Source: an uncultured Kiritimatiellota bacterium
GTDB lineage: Bacteria > Verrucomicrobiota > Kiritimatiellia > RFP12 > UBA1067
Direction of reading: 5' to 3'
NCBI GenBank assembly: GCA_934635225.1
Contig: CAKTYZ010000018.1
Coordinates: 1 to 63,651 of the forward strand
DNA length: 63,651 bases
Shown: in pieces, positions 43,779-52,081 of the stretch
Layout of the letters: each line of letters starts with the position of its first letter
How positions within the stretch are numbered: position 1 is the stretch's first letter
The notes under the pieces: model-generated
Told to the model about the DNA's origin: nothing
Seen by the model: the letters and a program-made list of their open reading frames with translations, nothing else
The model's database searches: none
Made by a program: the position numbers and the translations under genes

Positions 43779-45290
43779 TTATTGCTGGCCTTTCCTTTTC
43801 GAGAACAACAGCGCATAGGCGCCCACGACGGCAAAGCAGATCGCCGGAACGGCGAAGCTCGCGCGCAAGGAGGTCTGGCAGAGCCGCAAGTTCGCATCCC
43901 AGTCCGTCGCAAAGCCCGGCACAAGCGCACACCACGCCGAACCTGGGTTGCCGAGGATGCTCGCCATCCAAGGCGTGACAATCGCGCCGCCCAAAATCGC
44001 CATGATGAGGCCGGACGCTCCGAGCTTCAGGGCTTTCGGGTCAAGCCCGCCCAGCGCAAGGCCGTAAATCGTCGGAAACATGAGGGACATGCAGCCGCTC
44101 ATCGCGACAAGGCAGAGGATGTTCCACGCGAACGGCAGGCCTCCGACCGTGAAAAGGACACGCGTCGGAAGGTACATGACCCCAAGGCAGCAAAGAATCG
44201 CCAGAGCCGAGAAGACGGCCATCATCTTCGCCGGCTCGACGTACTTCATGAGGAATGTCGCGACCCAACGGAAGACAATGAAGAGGGTGATCGCGACGGT
44301 GTAGTAGGTCGCGCCGTCCGCCGGCGTCACGCCCAGCTCCTTCTGGCAGTAGACGTTGAGCCAAGTCCACGCGGCGATCTGAACGCCGATGTTGAAGAAC
44401 TGGGCGACGACGCCCAGCCAATAGCGCGGCGTGCCGAGAAGGACCGCGAGCATCGCCCGATAGCTCCGCTGGCAGACCACATAGGCGAGCGGGCCAAGGC
44501 AGCCGCAAAGCACCCAGACGATCTTGTTCATCTCCGGGAAGAAGAAGTAGAGCGCGGTGACCGGCGCGAAGGTGAAAAGCGCCGCGACGCCCACGCGCCT
44601 GAGCGCCGCCATGCGGTCCGCGCCCGGGGCCTCGTCGTCTTTCGAGCAGAGGAAGAAGATCCAGATGAGCGCCGCAATCGCGCAGAGGCCGACATAAGGC
44701 GCACAAACCCAGAAGAGCTCGTTGTGAATGATCTGCTGCCGAGTCGCGGCGTCCATGAGCGCACGCTCGTCGGCCGTCGCCGGATGAAGGTTCGCGAGGA
44801 TGAGCCGCTGGGCGAGGACGATGCCGGCCATTGACCCGACGGGATTGAACATCTGCGCAAAGTTGAGTCGCCGCACGGCCGTCGCCTCGTCACCGAGCGA
44901 GAGGACATACGGGTTGCAGGTCGTCTCCAGTAGCGAGCATCCGCCCGCGACGACGAAGATCGCGATGAAATAGATGTCAAAGCTCTGCGCGAGACAGGCG
45001 GGGATGTAGAGAAGCGCACCCGCTATGTAGACGAACAGCCCGATCAGGACGCCCTTGCGGTAGCTGAACTCCTCGGCGAGGACCGCCGCGAAGATCGCAA
45101 GCACCGCGTAGGCCCCATAGAACGCGACCTGCACAAGGCCCGCCTTCGACTGGTCCATCGTGAAGATGCGCTGAAACGACGGCACGAGATTGTCCGTCAT
45201 GTTATTGAGGAGACCCCACAGCGTGAAGCAGCTCACGAGCATGACAAAGACCGGCAGGCTTCCCTTGCGAACAAGACGCGAACAAGACAT
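43779..45290 (-). CDS. fucP: L-fucose:proton symporter
   Basis: An MFS carrier of the FucP family, 503 residues with about 12 helices. Typical features: FTLWGLLNNMTDNLVPSFQ in TM1 with the conserved Asn/Asp, GCSLLETTCNPYVLSLG with the Glu of TM4, LNFAQMFNPVGSMAG, and SLMFPTIYGLALGGL. The product imports L-fucose with a proton. A large loop in the middle (about residues 185-235) makes it longer than the E. coli protein (438). AAAGGAACC precedes the ATG; cdsA ends 22 nt upstream. Confidence 0.94.
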   Translation of the reverse strand: MSCSRLVRKGSLPVFVMLVSCFTLWGLLNNMTDNLVPSFQRIFTMDQSKAGLVQVAFYGAYAVLAIFAAVLAEEFSYRKGVLIGLFVYIAGALLYIPACLAQSFDIYFIAIFVVAGGCSLLETTCNPYVLSLGDEATAVRRLNFAQMFNPVGSMAGIVLAQRLILANLHPATADERALMDAATRQQIIHNELFWVCAPYVGLCAIAALIWIFFLCSKDDEAPGADRMAALRRVGVAALFTFAPVTALYFFFPEMNKIVWVLCGCLGPLAYVVCQRSYRAMLAVLLGTPRYWLGVVAQFFNIGVQIAAWTWLNVYCQKELGVTPADGATYYTVAITLFIVFRWVATFLMKYVEPAKMMAVFSALAILCCLGVMYLPTRVLFTVGGLPFAWNILCLVAMSGCMSLMFPTIYGLALGGLDPKALKLGASGLIMAILGGAIVTPWMASILGNPGSAWCALVPGFATDWDANLRLCQTSLRASFAVPAICFAVVGAYALLFSKRKGQQ

Positions 45291-45312
45291 GGCTCAGGCG
45301 GTTCCTTTCTAC

Positions 45313-45969
45313 TCAGATGAACGGAAGCAGGGATACGGGCGCGAGGAGGAGCGAGTCGAACATGTCCAGAAGGCCGCCGAGACCCGCCGGCATGAACGTC
45401 GCGGAATCCTTGACGTCGACCCAACGCTTGAGCTTCGACTCGATCAGGTCGCCGAGCGTGCCGACAAGAGCCGCCACGAGGCCAAAGGCCAGCGCCTTGC
45501 CGATGCCGAAATGCGTCAACGGCAGAAACGCGCCCGAGACGAGGCACGAGCCGAAGACCGAGCCGAAAAGCCCCTCCCAGCTCTTGTTCGGCGAGATTGT
45601 CGGGCAGAGCTTGTGGGTCCGGCCGCGAAGCTTGAGCGCACCGATGCCGAACGCGAAGCCGCCCATGTCGGAGATCTTCACGATCGCGACCACGTAAAGG
45701 AGCGTCACCGGACCAAACCGCTGGGCGATCAGCGGCAAGACCGAGAACGTCACGGCTATCAGGGAACCGAAGACCAACGCCGCGCCAAAGGCCTTCGCCT
45801 TCTCCGTGCGAACCTTCCGCTGCAGGAGGAGGACGAGTTCCAGCCCCGTCAGCATCGCCAACACCAAACAGACGGGACGAAACCAGGAGACCGGCGTGTA
45901 GAGAATCGCCAGGACAGCCAGCGTCGCTGCGGCCAGTGCCGTGACAATGCGTCGAACAATTGGGTTCAT
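45313..45969 (-). CDS. cdsA: Phosphatidate cytidylyltransferase
   Basis: Makes CDP-diacylglycerol, the branch point of phospholipid synthesis, in the inner membrane. From the ATG at 45969 (GAGGAGGGG upstream) the product has 218 residues with about six membrane helices. The CdsA signature is split over TISPNKSWEG and LGDLIESKLKRWVDVKDSATFMPAG..GGLLDMFDSLL. It is shorter than usual (270-285). It stands before the fucose genes without functional link. Confidence 0.92.
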   Translation of the reverse strand: MNPIVRRIVTALAAATLAVLAILYTPVSWFRPVCLVLAMLTGLELVLLLQRKVRTEKAKAFGAALVFGSLIAVTFSVLPLIAQRFGPVTLLYVVAIVKISDMGGFAFGIGALKLRGRTHKLCPTISPNKSWEGLFGSVFGSCLVSGAFLPLTHFGIGKALAFGLVAALVGTLGDLIESKLKRWVDVKDSATFMPAGLGGLLDMFDSLLLAPVSLLPFI

Positions 45970-46004
45970 CTTGACTTTCTTCCCCTCCTCATCGTTTACC
46001 GCAT

Positions 46005-46013
46005 ATTTTATCA
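46005..46013 (-). promoter_or_regulatory. Extended -10 promoter of cdsA (and fucPUI)
   Basis: TGATAAAAT on the minus strand, 35 nt before the ATG; the leader has GAGGAGG. No other promoter is seen before fucP, so fucPUI may be read from here. Confidence 0.5.
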
Positions 46014-46056
46014 AATATTCGGCAAGAGCACAAAGCCGCGCCCGAGACGAATCGGC

Positions 46057-47721
46057 TCACGACGCCCGTTCGGCCAGTTCTGCCCACCGCTCGACGAGCC
46101 GCTCCAGCTCCGCCTCAAGCCCCGGAAGCTTCTCGTAGCGCGCGTACTCCTTGACGGGATCCGCCGCGTTGATGTCACCGATCTCCTTCTCCAGCGCGTC
46201 AATCTTCCCCGGCAGGGCTTCCAGTTCACGCTTCTCGTTGTAGGAGAGCCTGGTTGGTTTGGACGAAGGGGAAGACGAAGACTCGCCTTCTGAGGCTTTC
46301 CCGTCTTCTCTTTTGCCTCGTCCTTCGTCCTTCGCCCCTTTCGCGTTCCCCCGCTGCCGCACATAGTCCTCATACCCTCCGGGGAAGCCGCGCACGATGC
46401 CATCGCCTTCGAGAACGAACGTCGAGGTCACGACATTGTCAAGGAACTCGCGGTCATGGCTCACCAGCAGGAGCGTTCCCGTATAGTTCAGGAGCTGTTC
46501 TTCCAGAAGCTCCAGCGTCTCAATGTCGAGGTCGTTCGTCGGCTCGTCCATGACAAGCAGGTTCGCGGGCTTCAGGAAGAGCTTCGCCAGCATCAGCCGT
46601 GCGCGTTCGCCGCCCGACAGCGCCTTCACCGGCGTGCGCACGCGTTCAGGCGAGAAGAGGAAGTCCGCCAAATACGAATAGACGTGCTTCTTGACGCCGC
46701 CGACAATCACCTCGTCCCGGTCGCTGGCGACGTTCTCGCCCACCGTCAGCTCGGGCTTCAGCTCCCCGCGCAGCTGATCGAGAAACGCAAGCGCGACATT
46801 CGTGCCGCGCGTGACCGCGCCTTCGTCAGGCTCAAGCTGTCCCGTCAGGAGCCTGAGGAGCGTCGTCTTCCCCGCGCCGTTGCGCCCGAGGATGCCGATG
46901 CGTTCGCCGCGCAGGACATCTGCCGTGAAATGCGAGACGATTTTCCGCTCGCCGTACGAGAAGCCGAGGTCTTCGATCTTCAGCACACGCACGCCGCCCG
47001 GGGCCGCCGTGTCAAGCTTCATCGTCGAGGTCCCGACCTGCGCGCGCCGCGCGGCGAATTCTTCGCGCAGCTTCATCAGCGCCGCGACGCGGCCCTCGTT
47101 CCGCGTCGTGCGCGCCTTCACGCCACGGCGGATCCACGCCTCTTCCTGCGCCAGCTTCTTCGACTTGCGCGCCCAGTAGACGGCTTCGTCCGCCAGCAGT
47201 TCGGCCTTGCGCTTCACGAATGTCGGATAGTCGCATTCCCAGCCCGAGAGTTCGCCCCGGTCAAGGTCGAAGATCTTCGTCGCGACGCGCCTCAAGAAAC
47301 GCCGATCATGCGTCACGACCAGAACCGCCATCTCGCGCTGGCGGCGGATCATCCCCTCCAGCCAGTCGATCGCCTCGACATCGAGATGGTTCGTCGGCTC
47401 ATCCAAGAGCAAGACGTCCGGATGCGAGAGAATCGCCTCCTCCAGCCGTGCGCGGCGAATCTCCCCGCCCGAACGCGCATCCTCGTCCTCGACGCCTTGC
47501 GAGACGAAGACGGTCTTCAGGTTCGGCGCACGGACAATCTCGCCGGAATCAGGATCCGACAAGCCGGCGATGACCTTGAAAAGCGTCGATTTCCCCTCTC
47601 CGTTGCGCCCCGTCAGGGCCGCGCGAAGTCCCTTCGTGATCGAAAGCGAGACCTTGTCGAGAATCTGCGGCCCGCCGAACGCGAGGGAGACGTCCTTCAG
47701 GGAGAGGAGGAAATCGCTCAT
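46057..47721 (-). CDS. uup: Uup-like ABC-F ATPase with a shortened first ABC domain
   Basis: A soluble tandem ABC protein of 554 residues. Domain 2 is complete: GRNGAGKTT, LSGGERARLMLAKLF and LLVMDEPTNDLD, with an Uup-type linker and a C-terminal coiled coil (YNEKRELEALPGKIDALEKEI). In domain 1, Walker A (GRNGEGKST) is followed by the Q-loop VFVSQ, then after only eight residues by SGGEIRRARLEEAI and LLLDEPTNHLD. About 90 residues of the helical subdomain are missing in frame compared with E. coli Uup (635 residues). Its ATG overlaps the panD stop (ATGA). ABC-F proteins act on ribosomes. Confidence 0.88.
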   Translation of the reverse strand: MSDFLLSLKDVSLAFGGPQILDKVSLSITKGLRAALTGRNGEGKSTLFKVIAGLSDPDSGEIVRAPNLKTVFVSQGVEDEDARSGGEIRRARLEEAILSHPDVLLLDEPTNHLDVEAIDWLEGMIRRQREMAVLVVTHDRRFLRRVATKIFDLDRGELSGWECDYPTFVKRKAELLADEAVYWARKSKKLAQEEAWIRRGVKARTTRNEGRVAALMKLREEFAARRAQVGTSTMKLDTAAPGGVRVLKIEDLGFSYGERKIVSHFTADVLRGERIGILGRNGAGKTTLLRLLTGQLEPDEGAVTRGTNVALAFLDQLRGELKPELTVGENVASDRDEVIVGGVKKHVYSYLADFLFSPERVRTPVKALSGGERARLMLAKLFLKPANLLVMDEPTNDLDIETLELLEEQLLNYTGTLLLVSHDREFLDNVVTSTFVLEGDGIVRGFPGGYEDYVRQRGNAKGAKDEGRGKREDGKASEGESSSSPSSKPTRLSYNEKRELEALPGKIDALEKEIGDINAADPVKEYARYEKLPGLEAELERLVERWAELAERAS

Positions 47722-48050
47722 TTCCCGAAATGCTTCACGCGCGGCGTCCAGCCCTTCGCCTCGTCCTCGGACATCCGCGCAAAGCACATGACGATGAGCC
47801 GATCGCCGACCTTCCCCTTGTGGGCCGCCGCGCCGTTCAGGCAGCAGACGTGACTGCCGCGCACACCGGCGATGGCATACGTCTCGAAGCGGTTCCCGTT
47901 CTCGACATCGGCGCAGAGGATCTTCTCATAGGGAAGAATCCCCACCGCCTCCATGTCATCGGGATCCAGCGTCAGCGAGCCCTCGTAGTCAAGGCACGCT
48001 TCCGTGACCCTGATCCGATGGAGCTTCGCCTTCAGAAGTGTCAGTACCAT
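47718..48050 (-). CDS. panD: Aspartate 1-decarboxylase
   Basis: Makes beta-alanine for pantothenate. From the ATG at 48050 the product has 110 residues. The self-cleavage site that forms the pyruvoyl group is in YEGSLTLD (Gly-Ser, about residues 24-25). Also seen: LLKAKLHRIRVTEA at the start, ENGNRFETYAI and GDRLIVMCFA. The other pan genes are absent. It lies 4 nt after clpX. Confidence 0.94.
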   Translation of the reverse strand: MVLTLLKAKLHRIRVTEACLDYEGSLTLDPDDMEAVGILPYEKILCADVENGNRFETYAIAGVRGSHVCCLNGAAAHKGKVGDRLIVMCFARMSEDEAKGWTPRVKHFGK

Positions 48051-48054
48051 TCGA

Positions 48055-49299
48055 TTATTTCCCCAGGCGTTCTTCAATCATCTTCGGCGTAACGACGATC
48101 TTCTTCATCTTTGCGTTTCCGGGAGCCTCGTACATGACATCCGTCATGAGCTTCTCCATCTCCGCGCGAAGGCCGCGCGCGCCCGTCTTGCGGGCCAGCG
48201 CCGTCTTCGCGAGCGCCTTCAGCGCCTCCGGCTCGAACGCGAGCTCGACGCCGTCCATCGACAGGAGCTTCTGGTACTGCTTGACGAGCGAGTTCTTCGG
48301 CTCCGTGAGAATCCGCACGAGATCGCCCTCGGAGAGGTCCTTCATCGTCGTGATGACGGGCAGTCGCCCCGTGAACTCGGGAATGAGCCCGAATTTGACG
48401 AGGTCCTCCGGGCGCACGTCCTGCGGATTGATCTCCGAGCTTGCCGAAGCGCGTTCGCCCGACGACGACGTCACGCCGAAGCCAATCGCGTGGGCGTCCT
48501 TGCGCGCGGCGACGATCTTGTCAAGCCCGACGAACGCGCCGCCGCAGATGAAGAGGATGTTCGACGTGTCGACCTCGATGTACTCCTGGTCGGGGTGCTT
48601 GCGCCCGCCCTTCGGCGGAATGCGGCAGACCGTGCCCTCGACCAGCTTCAGCAGCGTCTGCTGGACGCCCTCGCCGCCGACGTCGCGCGTGATGGAGACG
48701 TTGTCCGTCTTCGAGGCGATCTTGTCGATCTCGTCCACGTAGATGATGCCGCGCTTCGCGAGCTCGACATTCCCGTCGGCGTTCTGCAAGAGATACCGCA
48801 CGAGGTTCTCGACGTCCTCGCCGACATAGCCCGCCTGCGTGAGGACCGTCGCGTCGCCGATGGCAAACGGCACGCCCAGCATCTTCGCAAGCGTCTTCGC
48901 CAGAAGCGTCTTGCCGCACCCCGTCGGGCCGATCAGCAGGATGTTCGACTTCTCGATCTCGACGTCGTCAAAGGAGCTTGCGCCCGCGCGCTTCTCCTTC
49001 TTTCCCTTCCCCTCGGAGGCTTCCAGCCGCCGGTAGTGGTTGTGGACCGCGACGGCGAGGACCTTCTTCACCTCGTCGTGACCGATGACGTACTGGTCGA
49101 GAAACGCCTTGATTTCCTTCGGCGTCGGGGTCGGCGGCAACGGGGGAACGTCTTGCGCCGACTGCGCGTGACGCGTGATCAGGTCGTTCGCGTGACGCAC
49201 GCAATCGACGCAGATGTTGCCATCTGCGCCGGGAATGATTGCGACTTCCTTCGAGGATCGCCCGCAGAAGGAACAGGACAGCTCTTTTTCTTTTTTCAC
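48055..49299 (-). CDS. clpX: ATP-dependent Clp protease ATP-binding subunit ClpX
   Basis: The unfoldase partner of ClpP. The product has 414 residues: an N-terminal zinc-binding domain (CSFCGRSSKE...CVDC), Walker A GPTGCGKTLLAKTLA, Walker B IIYVDEIDKI, sensor region and the IGF-like loop for ClpP binding (GFGV). It starts with GTG at 49299, AAGG upstream, one base after the clpP stop. The order tig-clpP-clpX is the classical one. Confidence 0.97.
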   Translation of the reverse strand: MKKEKELSCSFCGRSSKEVAIIPGADGNICVDCVRHANDLITRHAQSAQDVPPLPPTPTPKEIKAFLDQYVIGHDEVKKVLAVAVHNHYRRLEASEGKGKKEKRAGASSFDDVEIEKSNILLIGPTGCGKTLLAKTLAKMLGVPFAIGDATVLTQAGYVGEDVENLVRYLLQNADGNVELAKRGIIYVDEIDKIASKTDNVSITRDVGGEGVQQTLLKLVEGTVCRIPPKGGRKHPDQEYIEVDTSNILFICGGAFVGLDKIVAARKDAHAIGFGVTSSSGERASASSEINPQDVRPEDLVKFGLIPEFTGRLPVITTMKDLSEGDLVRILTEPKNSLVKQYQKLLSMDGVELAFEPEALKALAKTALARKTGARGLRAEMEKLMTDVMYEAPGNAKMKKIVVTPKMIEERLGK

Positions 49300-49300
49300 G

Positions 49301-49888
49301 TTATGCCTTCAATACCTCGTCGATGAGGCCCCAGTCCTTCGCCTCTTCCGCGCTCATGAAGTAGTCGCGCTCCGTGTCCTTGACGACCTCATCGAACGTC
49401 TTTCCCGAATGCTTGGCGAGAATGCCGTTGAGGACGTCCTTCAGGCGCAGGATCTCCTTCGCCGTGATCTCAATGTCCGTCGCCTTGCCCTCGGCGCCGC
49501 CCGACGGCTGATGCACCATGATCCGGGCGTTCGGAAGCGCGAAGCGGCGGCCCTTCGTGCCGGCCGAGAGAAGCACCGCGCCCATCGACGCGGCCTGACC
49601 GAGGCAATACGTCGCGATCGGACACTTCACGAACTGCATCGTGTCGTAGATCGCGAGACCCGCCGTGACGCTGCCGCCCGGCGAGTTCACGTAGCAGGAG
49701 ATCTCCTTCTTCGCGTCTTGCGACTGCAGGAAAAGGAGCTGGGCGCAGATGGCGTTGGCCATCTCGTCGTTCACCTCGCCCGAAATGAAGACAATACGGT
49801 CGAGAAGAAGGCGCGAGTAGATGTCATAGGTCCGCTCGCCTTTCCCCGTCTGCTCGACGACGTAAGGAATCATGTAATTAAGTGCCAC
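49301..49888 (-). CDS. clpP: ATP-dependent Clp protease proteolytic subunit
   Basis: Serine protease of the Clp system. The Ser in CLGQAASMGAVLLSAG, His in ARIMVHQPSGGAEG and the later Asp form the triad. The GTG at 49888 is preferred (195 residues): GAGGGG lies 7 nt before it and the resulting N-terminus MALNYMIPYVVEQTGKGERTYD fits the family. The inner ATG at 49873 is an alternative that would trim the axial loop. It is in the tig-clpP-clpX run. Confidence 0.96.
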   Translation of the reverse strand: MALNYMIPYVVEQTGKGERTYDIYSRLLLDRIVFISGEVNDEMANAICAQLLFLQSQDAKKEISCYVNSPGGSVTAGLAIYDTMQFVKCPIATYCLGQAASMGAVLLSAGTKGRRFALPNARIMVHQPSGGAEGKATDIEITAKEILRLKDVLNGILAKHSGKTFDEVVKDTERDYFMSAEEAKDWGLIDEVLKA

Positions 49889-49905
49889 TCTTTTACCCCT
49901 CGACC

Positions 49906-51090
49906 TTACTTCTTGGCGTTCGCGAGGATGAACTCGATGACCTTCTTGCCCTTCTCCTCGTCCTTCGCCTCGATCTTCTCCTCCTTGGCGATGGCATCGA
50001 CCACGTACCACAGGCGAACCTGCCTCGTCGCGGTCGCCTCGGCGTCCTTGAGGATCTGCTCGCGGTTCTTCTCGAAGTAGCTCGCGTCAAGGCCCGAATA
50101 CTGGGCGCGCTGCGCAAGCTCGTTGAGGTAGCCGTCCATCGCGCGGCGAACCTGCGAACCCGGGACGTCGAAATCGACCTTCTTCATCAGCAGGTCAATC
50201 GCCTCGTTCTCGCGACGCACGGACTCCTGCTCGACGGCGCGCTTCTCCATCGACTCGCGGATCGTCTCCTCCAGCTTCTCGACGCTTTCGGCCTTCGCCT
50301 TCTCGGCAAACGCCTTGTCGTCCGGGAGAACGCGGCGGCGGAATCCCTTGAGCGTGACGGTGTAGACCGCCTTCTCGCCCTTCAGCCCTTCCGGCGCGGA
50401 ATCCTTGTCGAACTTCGCCTTGATGCCGTCTTTCGTCTCGCCGACTTTCATGCCCTTGACCGCGTCAAGGATCTCGGGCAGGAAGCGCCCCTCCTCGACC
50501 TGCGTCCAGAAGCCCTTGCCTTCGCCGACGATCTTCGCCTCGGGGTTGATCTCGAGAACCTTCTTCTTGCCGATCATGCCCTCGTAGTCGATCTGGACGT
50601 AGTCGCCCTCGGCGACCGCCTCGCCGTCCTTCGCGTCCTCATAGGTCGCATACGCCGCGCGCAGACGCGCCATCTGGTCCTTGACGGCGGACTCTTCGAC
50701 CTTCGCGTCCTTGAACTCGACCTTGAGGCCCTTGTAGGTCGGAAGCTTGAACGTCGGCTTCACTTCGACGATCGCGTCGAATGAACCGCCGTTTTCATCG
50801 TATTTCAGCCCCTGAACGTCAGCCAGCGCGACTTCCTCGACCTTCTCGGCCTTCACGGCCTCGGCGTAGTTCTTCTGGAACATCGCATGCTCGATCTCCT
50901 GCTTGAGCCCCGACGCGAATTCCTTGCGGATAAGCTGAAGAGGCACTTTGCCCTTGCGGAACCCGGGAAGTTGGGCCTCGCGGAGGAATACTTTTTCGAC
51001 ATCCTTGACAATGGCCTTCATCTCATCCGCGTCAAGCGTGACGGAAATCTTCACCTGACACTTGTCTTGTGCCTTGCTGCTGGTCTTCAT
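49906..51090 (-). CDS. tig: Trigger factor
   Basis: Ribosome-bound chaperone and prolyl isomerase. From the ATG at 51090 (GAGGAGAA upstream) the product has 394 residues: the ribosome-binding domain with GFRKGKVP (the GFRxGxxP signature, residues 43-50), a PPIase-like domain starting GDYVQIDYEGMIGKK, and a long C-terminal helical domain. It is slightly shorter than E. coli trigger factor (432). It heads the clpP-clpX-panD-uup run. Confidence 0.96.
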   Translation of the reverse strand: MKTSSKAQDKCQVKISVTLDADEMKAIVKDVEKVFLREAQLPGFRKGKVPLQLIRKEFASGLKQEIEHAMFQKNYAEAVKAEKVEEVALADVQGLKYDENGGSFDAIVEVKPTFKLPTYKGLKVEFKDAKVEESAVKDQMARLRAAYATYEDAKDGEAVAEGDYVQIDYEGMIGKKKVLEINPEAKIVGEGKGFWTQVEEGRFLPEILDAVKGMKVGETKDGIKAKFDKDSAPEGLKGEKAVYTVTLKGFRRRVLPDDKAFAEKAKAESVEKLEETIRESMEKRAVEQESVRRENEAIDLLMKKVDFDVPGSQVRRAMDGYLNELAQRAQYSGLDASYFEKNREQILKDAEATATRQVRLWYVVDAIAKEEKIEAKDEEKGKKVIEFILANAKK

Positions 51091-51128
51091 ATGAGTACAA
51101 TTCTCCTCTATTTTGAAAATGTCTGTGT

Positions 51129-51137
51129 ATTTTATCA
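51129..51137 (-). promoter_or_regulatory. Extended -10 promoter of the tig-clpPX operon
   Basis: TGATAAAAT on the minus strand, 38 nt before the ATG. Exactly 39 nt separate the hexamer from the dispersed repeat at 51174. Confidence 0.6.
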
Positions 51138-51173
51138 TAATCTCCGCCGTGCGTCCACTGCACCCCCGAATGT

Positions 51174-51303
51174 GGAAATTGTAAAATCTACCGGGGACGG
51201 TCTGGAACGGATGCGTCAACCGATGCGGATGGAAGGGGCGTCTCCATGCGGATGGAAGGGGTGTCTCCATGCGGATGGAAGAGGCACCTCCATGCGGATG
51301 GAC
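51174..51303 (+). repeat. Dispersed repeat copy 3 (internal deletion form with tandem tail)
   Basis: Starts GGAAATTGTAAAATCTA, then jumps directly to the tail CCGGGGACGGTCTGG shared with copy 1, so the TAACGGGTCAGC middle part is missing. The tail has three complete 23-bp units starting ATGCGGATGGAAG and part of a fourth. Between 51304 and 51470 I see no gene on the plus strand; a minus-strand open frame exists (see findings). Confidence 0.82.
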
Positions 51304-51476
51304 TGCGAGACGGGCGAAACGACGAGAAGCCAGCCGCATTCCCGTCACCTGCGGCCATGCGCGTCTCGACCGTGCGATTCGTACAGCCGACCTTCAGGAG
51401 TCCCACGCGGGCGGCAGTCTGGTCGTCCTCTCGCCCACGCCGGACTTCAAAGCTGATTTCACCGTCTCGCGTCCGC

Positions 51477-51506
51477 TTGACAATGAAACCACACTTGTTG
51501 TATACT
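51477..51506 (+). promoter_or_regulatory. Sigma-70 promoter of the relB-like gene
   Basis: TTGACA at 51477-51482 and TATACT at 51501-51506, with an 18-nt spacer. This is the only near-perfect -35/-10 pair I found; most promoters of the core region have an extended -10 and no -35. It supports foreign origin of the pair. Confidence 0.65.
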
Positions 51507-51532
51507 GCACCTCATCAGGAGAAGAACCAGCC

Positions 51533-51844
51533 ATGGCACAAGTCAGTTTCAGAATCGACGACGACCTCAAGTCCCATGCCGAAAGCATTTTCAACGGCAT
51601 GGGCATGAACCTTTCGACGGCCATCACGATTTTCATACGGCAGACCATTGACCGACAGGCCCTTCCCTTTGAGGTTCGCGCGTGTGCAAACCCGCTCGCC
51701 GATCCCGCGCGCATTCGCGCCGCCGCCGAAGACTACCGGAACGGCAAGCGGAACTACCACCTCCACGAACTGCCGCCACTGGCCGAAACGACCGCGCCGC
51801 GTCGCACGCATCGGAGTCGTCGCCATGCAAAAGCTGTGGTCTGA
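51533..51844 (+). CDS. RelB/DinJ-family antitoxin with an aberrant C-terminus
   Basis: The product has 103 residues. The N-terminal ribbon-helix-helix is clear: MAQVSFRIDDDLKSHAESIFNGMGMNLSTAITIFIRQTI. The middle (LPFEVRACANPLADPARIRAAAEDYRNGK) is typical of DinJ/RelB antitoxins paired with YoeB- or YafQ-type toxins. After about residue 84 the tail (TTAPRRTHRSRRHAKAVV) is Arg/His-rich and unlike the family. It runs into the reading frame of a toxin remnant in another frame, so the 3' end was probably altered by a deletion. AGGAGAAG precedes the ATG. Confidence 0.75.
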   Translation: MAQVSFRIDDDLKSHAESIFNGMGMNLSTAITIFIRQTIDRQALPFEVRACANPLADPARIRAAAEDYRNGKRNYHLHELPPLAETTAPRRTHRSRRHAKAVV

Positions 51845-51932
51845 CCTCGCCATCGACGAAGCCAACCGCCTGATTTTCCGAATCGACGACGGCCAGCTCG
51901 TCATCAGCTCCTGCATGGGGCATTACGAGTAA
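51825..51932 (+). pseudogene. C-terminal remnant of a YoeB/Txe-like toxin
   Basis: The frame ends LWSDLAIDEANRLIFRIDD followed by GQLVISSCMGHYE, matching the final third of YoeB-family mRNA interferases (GxWSRRIxxENRLVYxV, SCRGHY). The N-terminal two thirds are missing. The family's C-terminal His and Tyr residues are retained. It overlaps the altered end of the antitoxin gene. The pair is therefore probably inactive as a toxin-antitoxin system. Confidence 0.65.
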
Positions 51933-51946
51933 GCGCGCAGGGCCTC

Positions 51947-52081
51947 TCACCGCCCGCCCCTCAGCCGCCGCAGCTCGTCTTCGAGCTTGCGGATGCGCTG
52001 CTCGTTCAGCCTGTTTTGCCGCCGCTCCTCTTCCAGTCCTCCTTCTACCGCTCAATCTCCCGCAGTTCGAGCGAGGTCTCA
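51947..52081 (-). pseudogene. Decayed coiled-coil C-terminus of an unknown gene
   Basis: The minus strand reads ETSLELREIER then, after a stop and one-base frame change, LEEERRQNRLNEQRIRKLED and ELRRLRGGR before a stop. This looks like the end of a coiled-coil protein such as the tails of PD-(D/E)XK 'Rpn'-type transposase-nucleases, broken by a frameshift. No upstream part is preserved, because the next gene begins at once. Confidence 0.3.
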
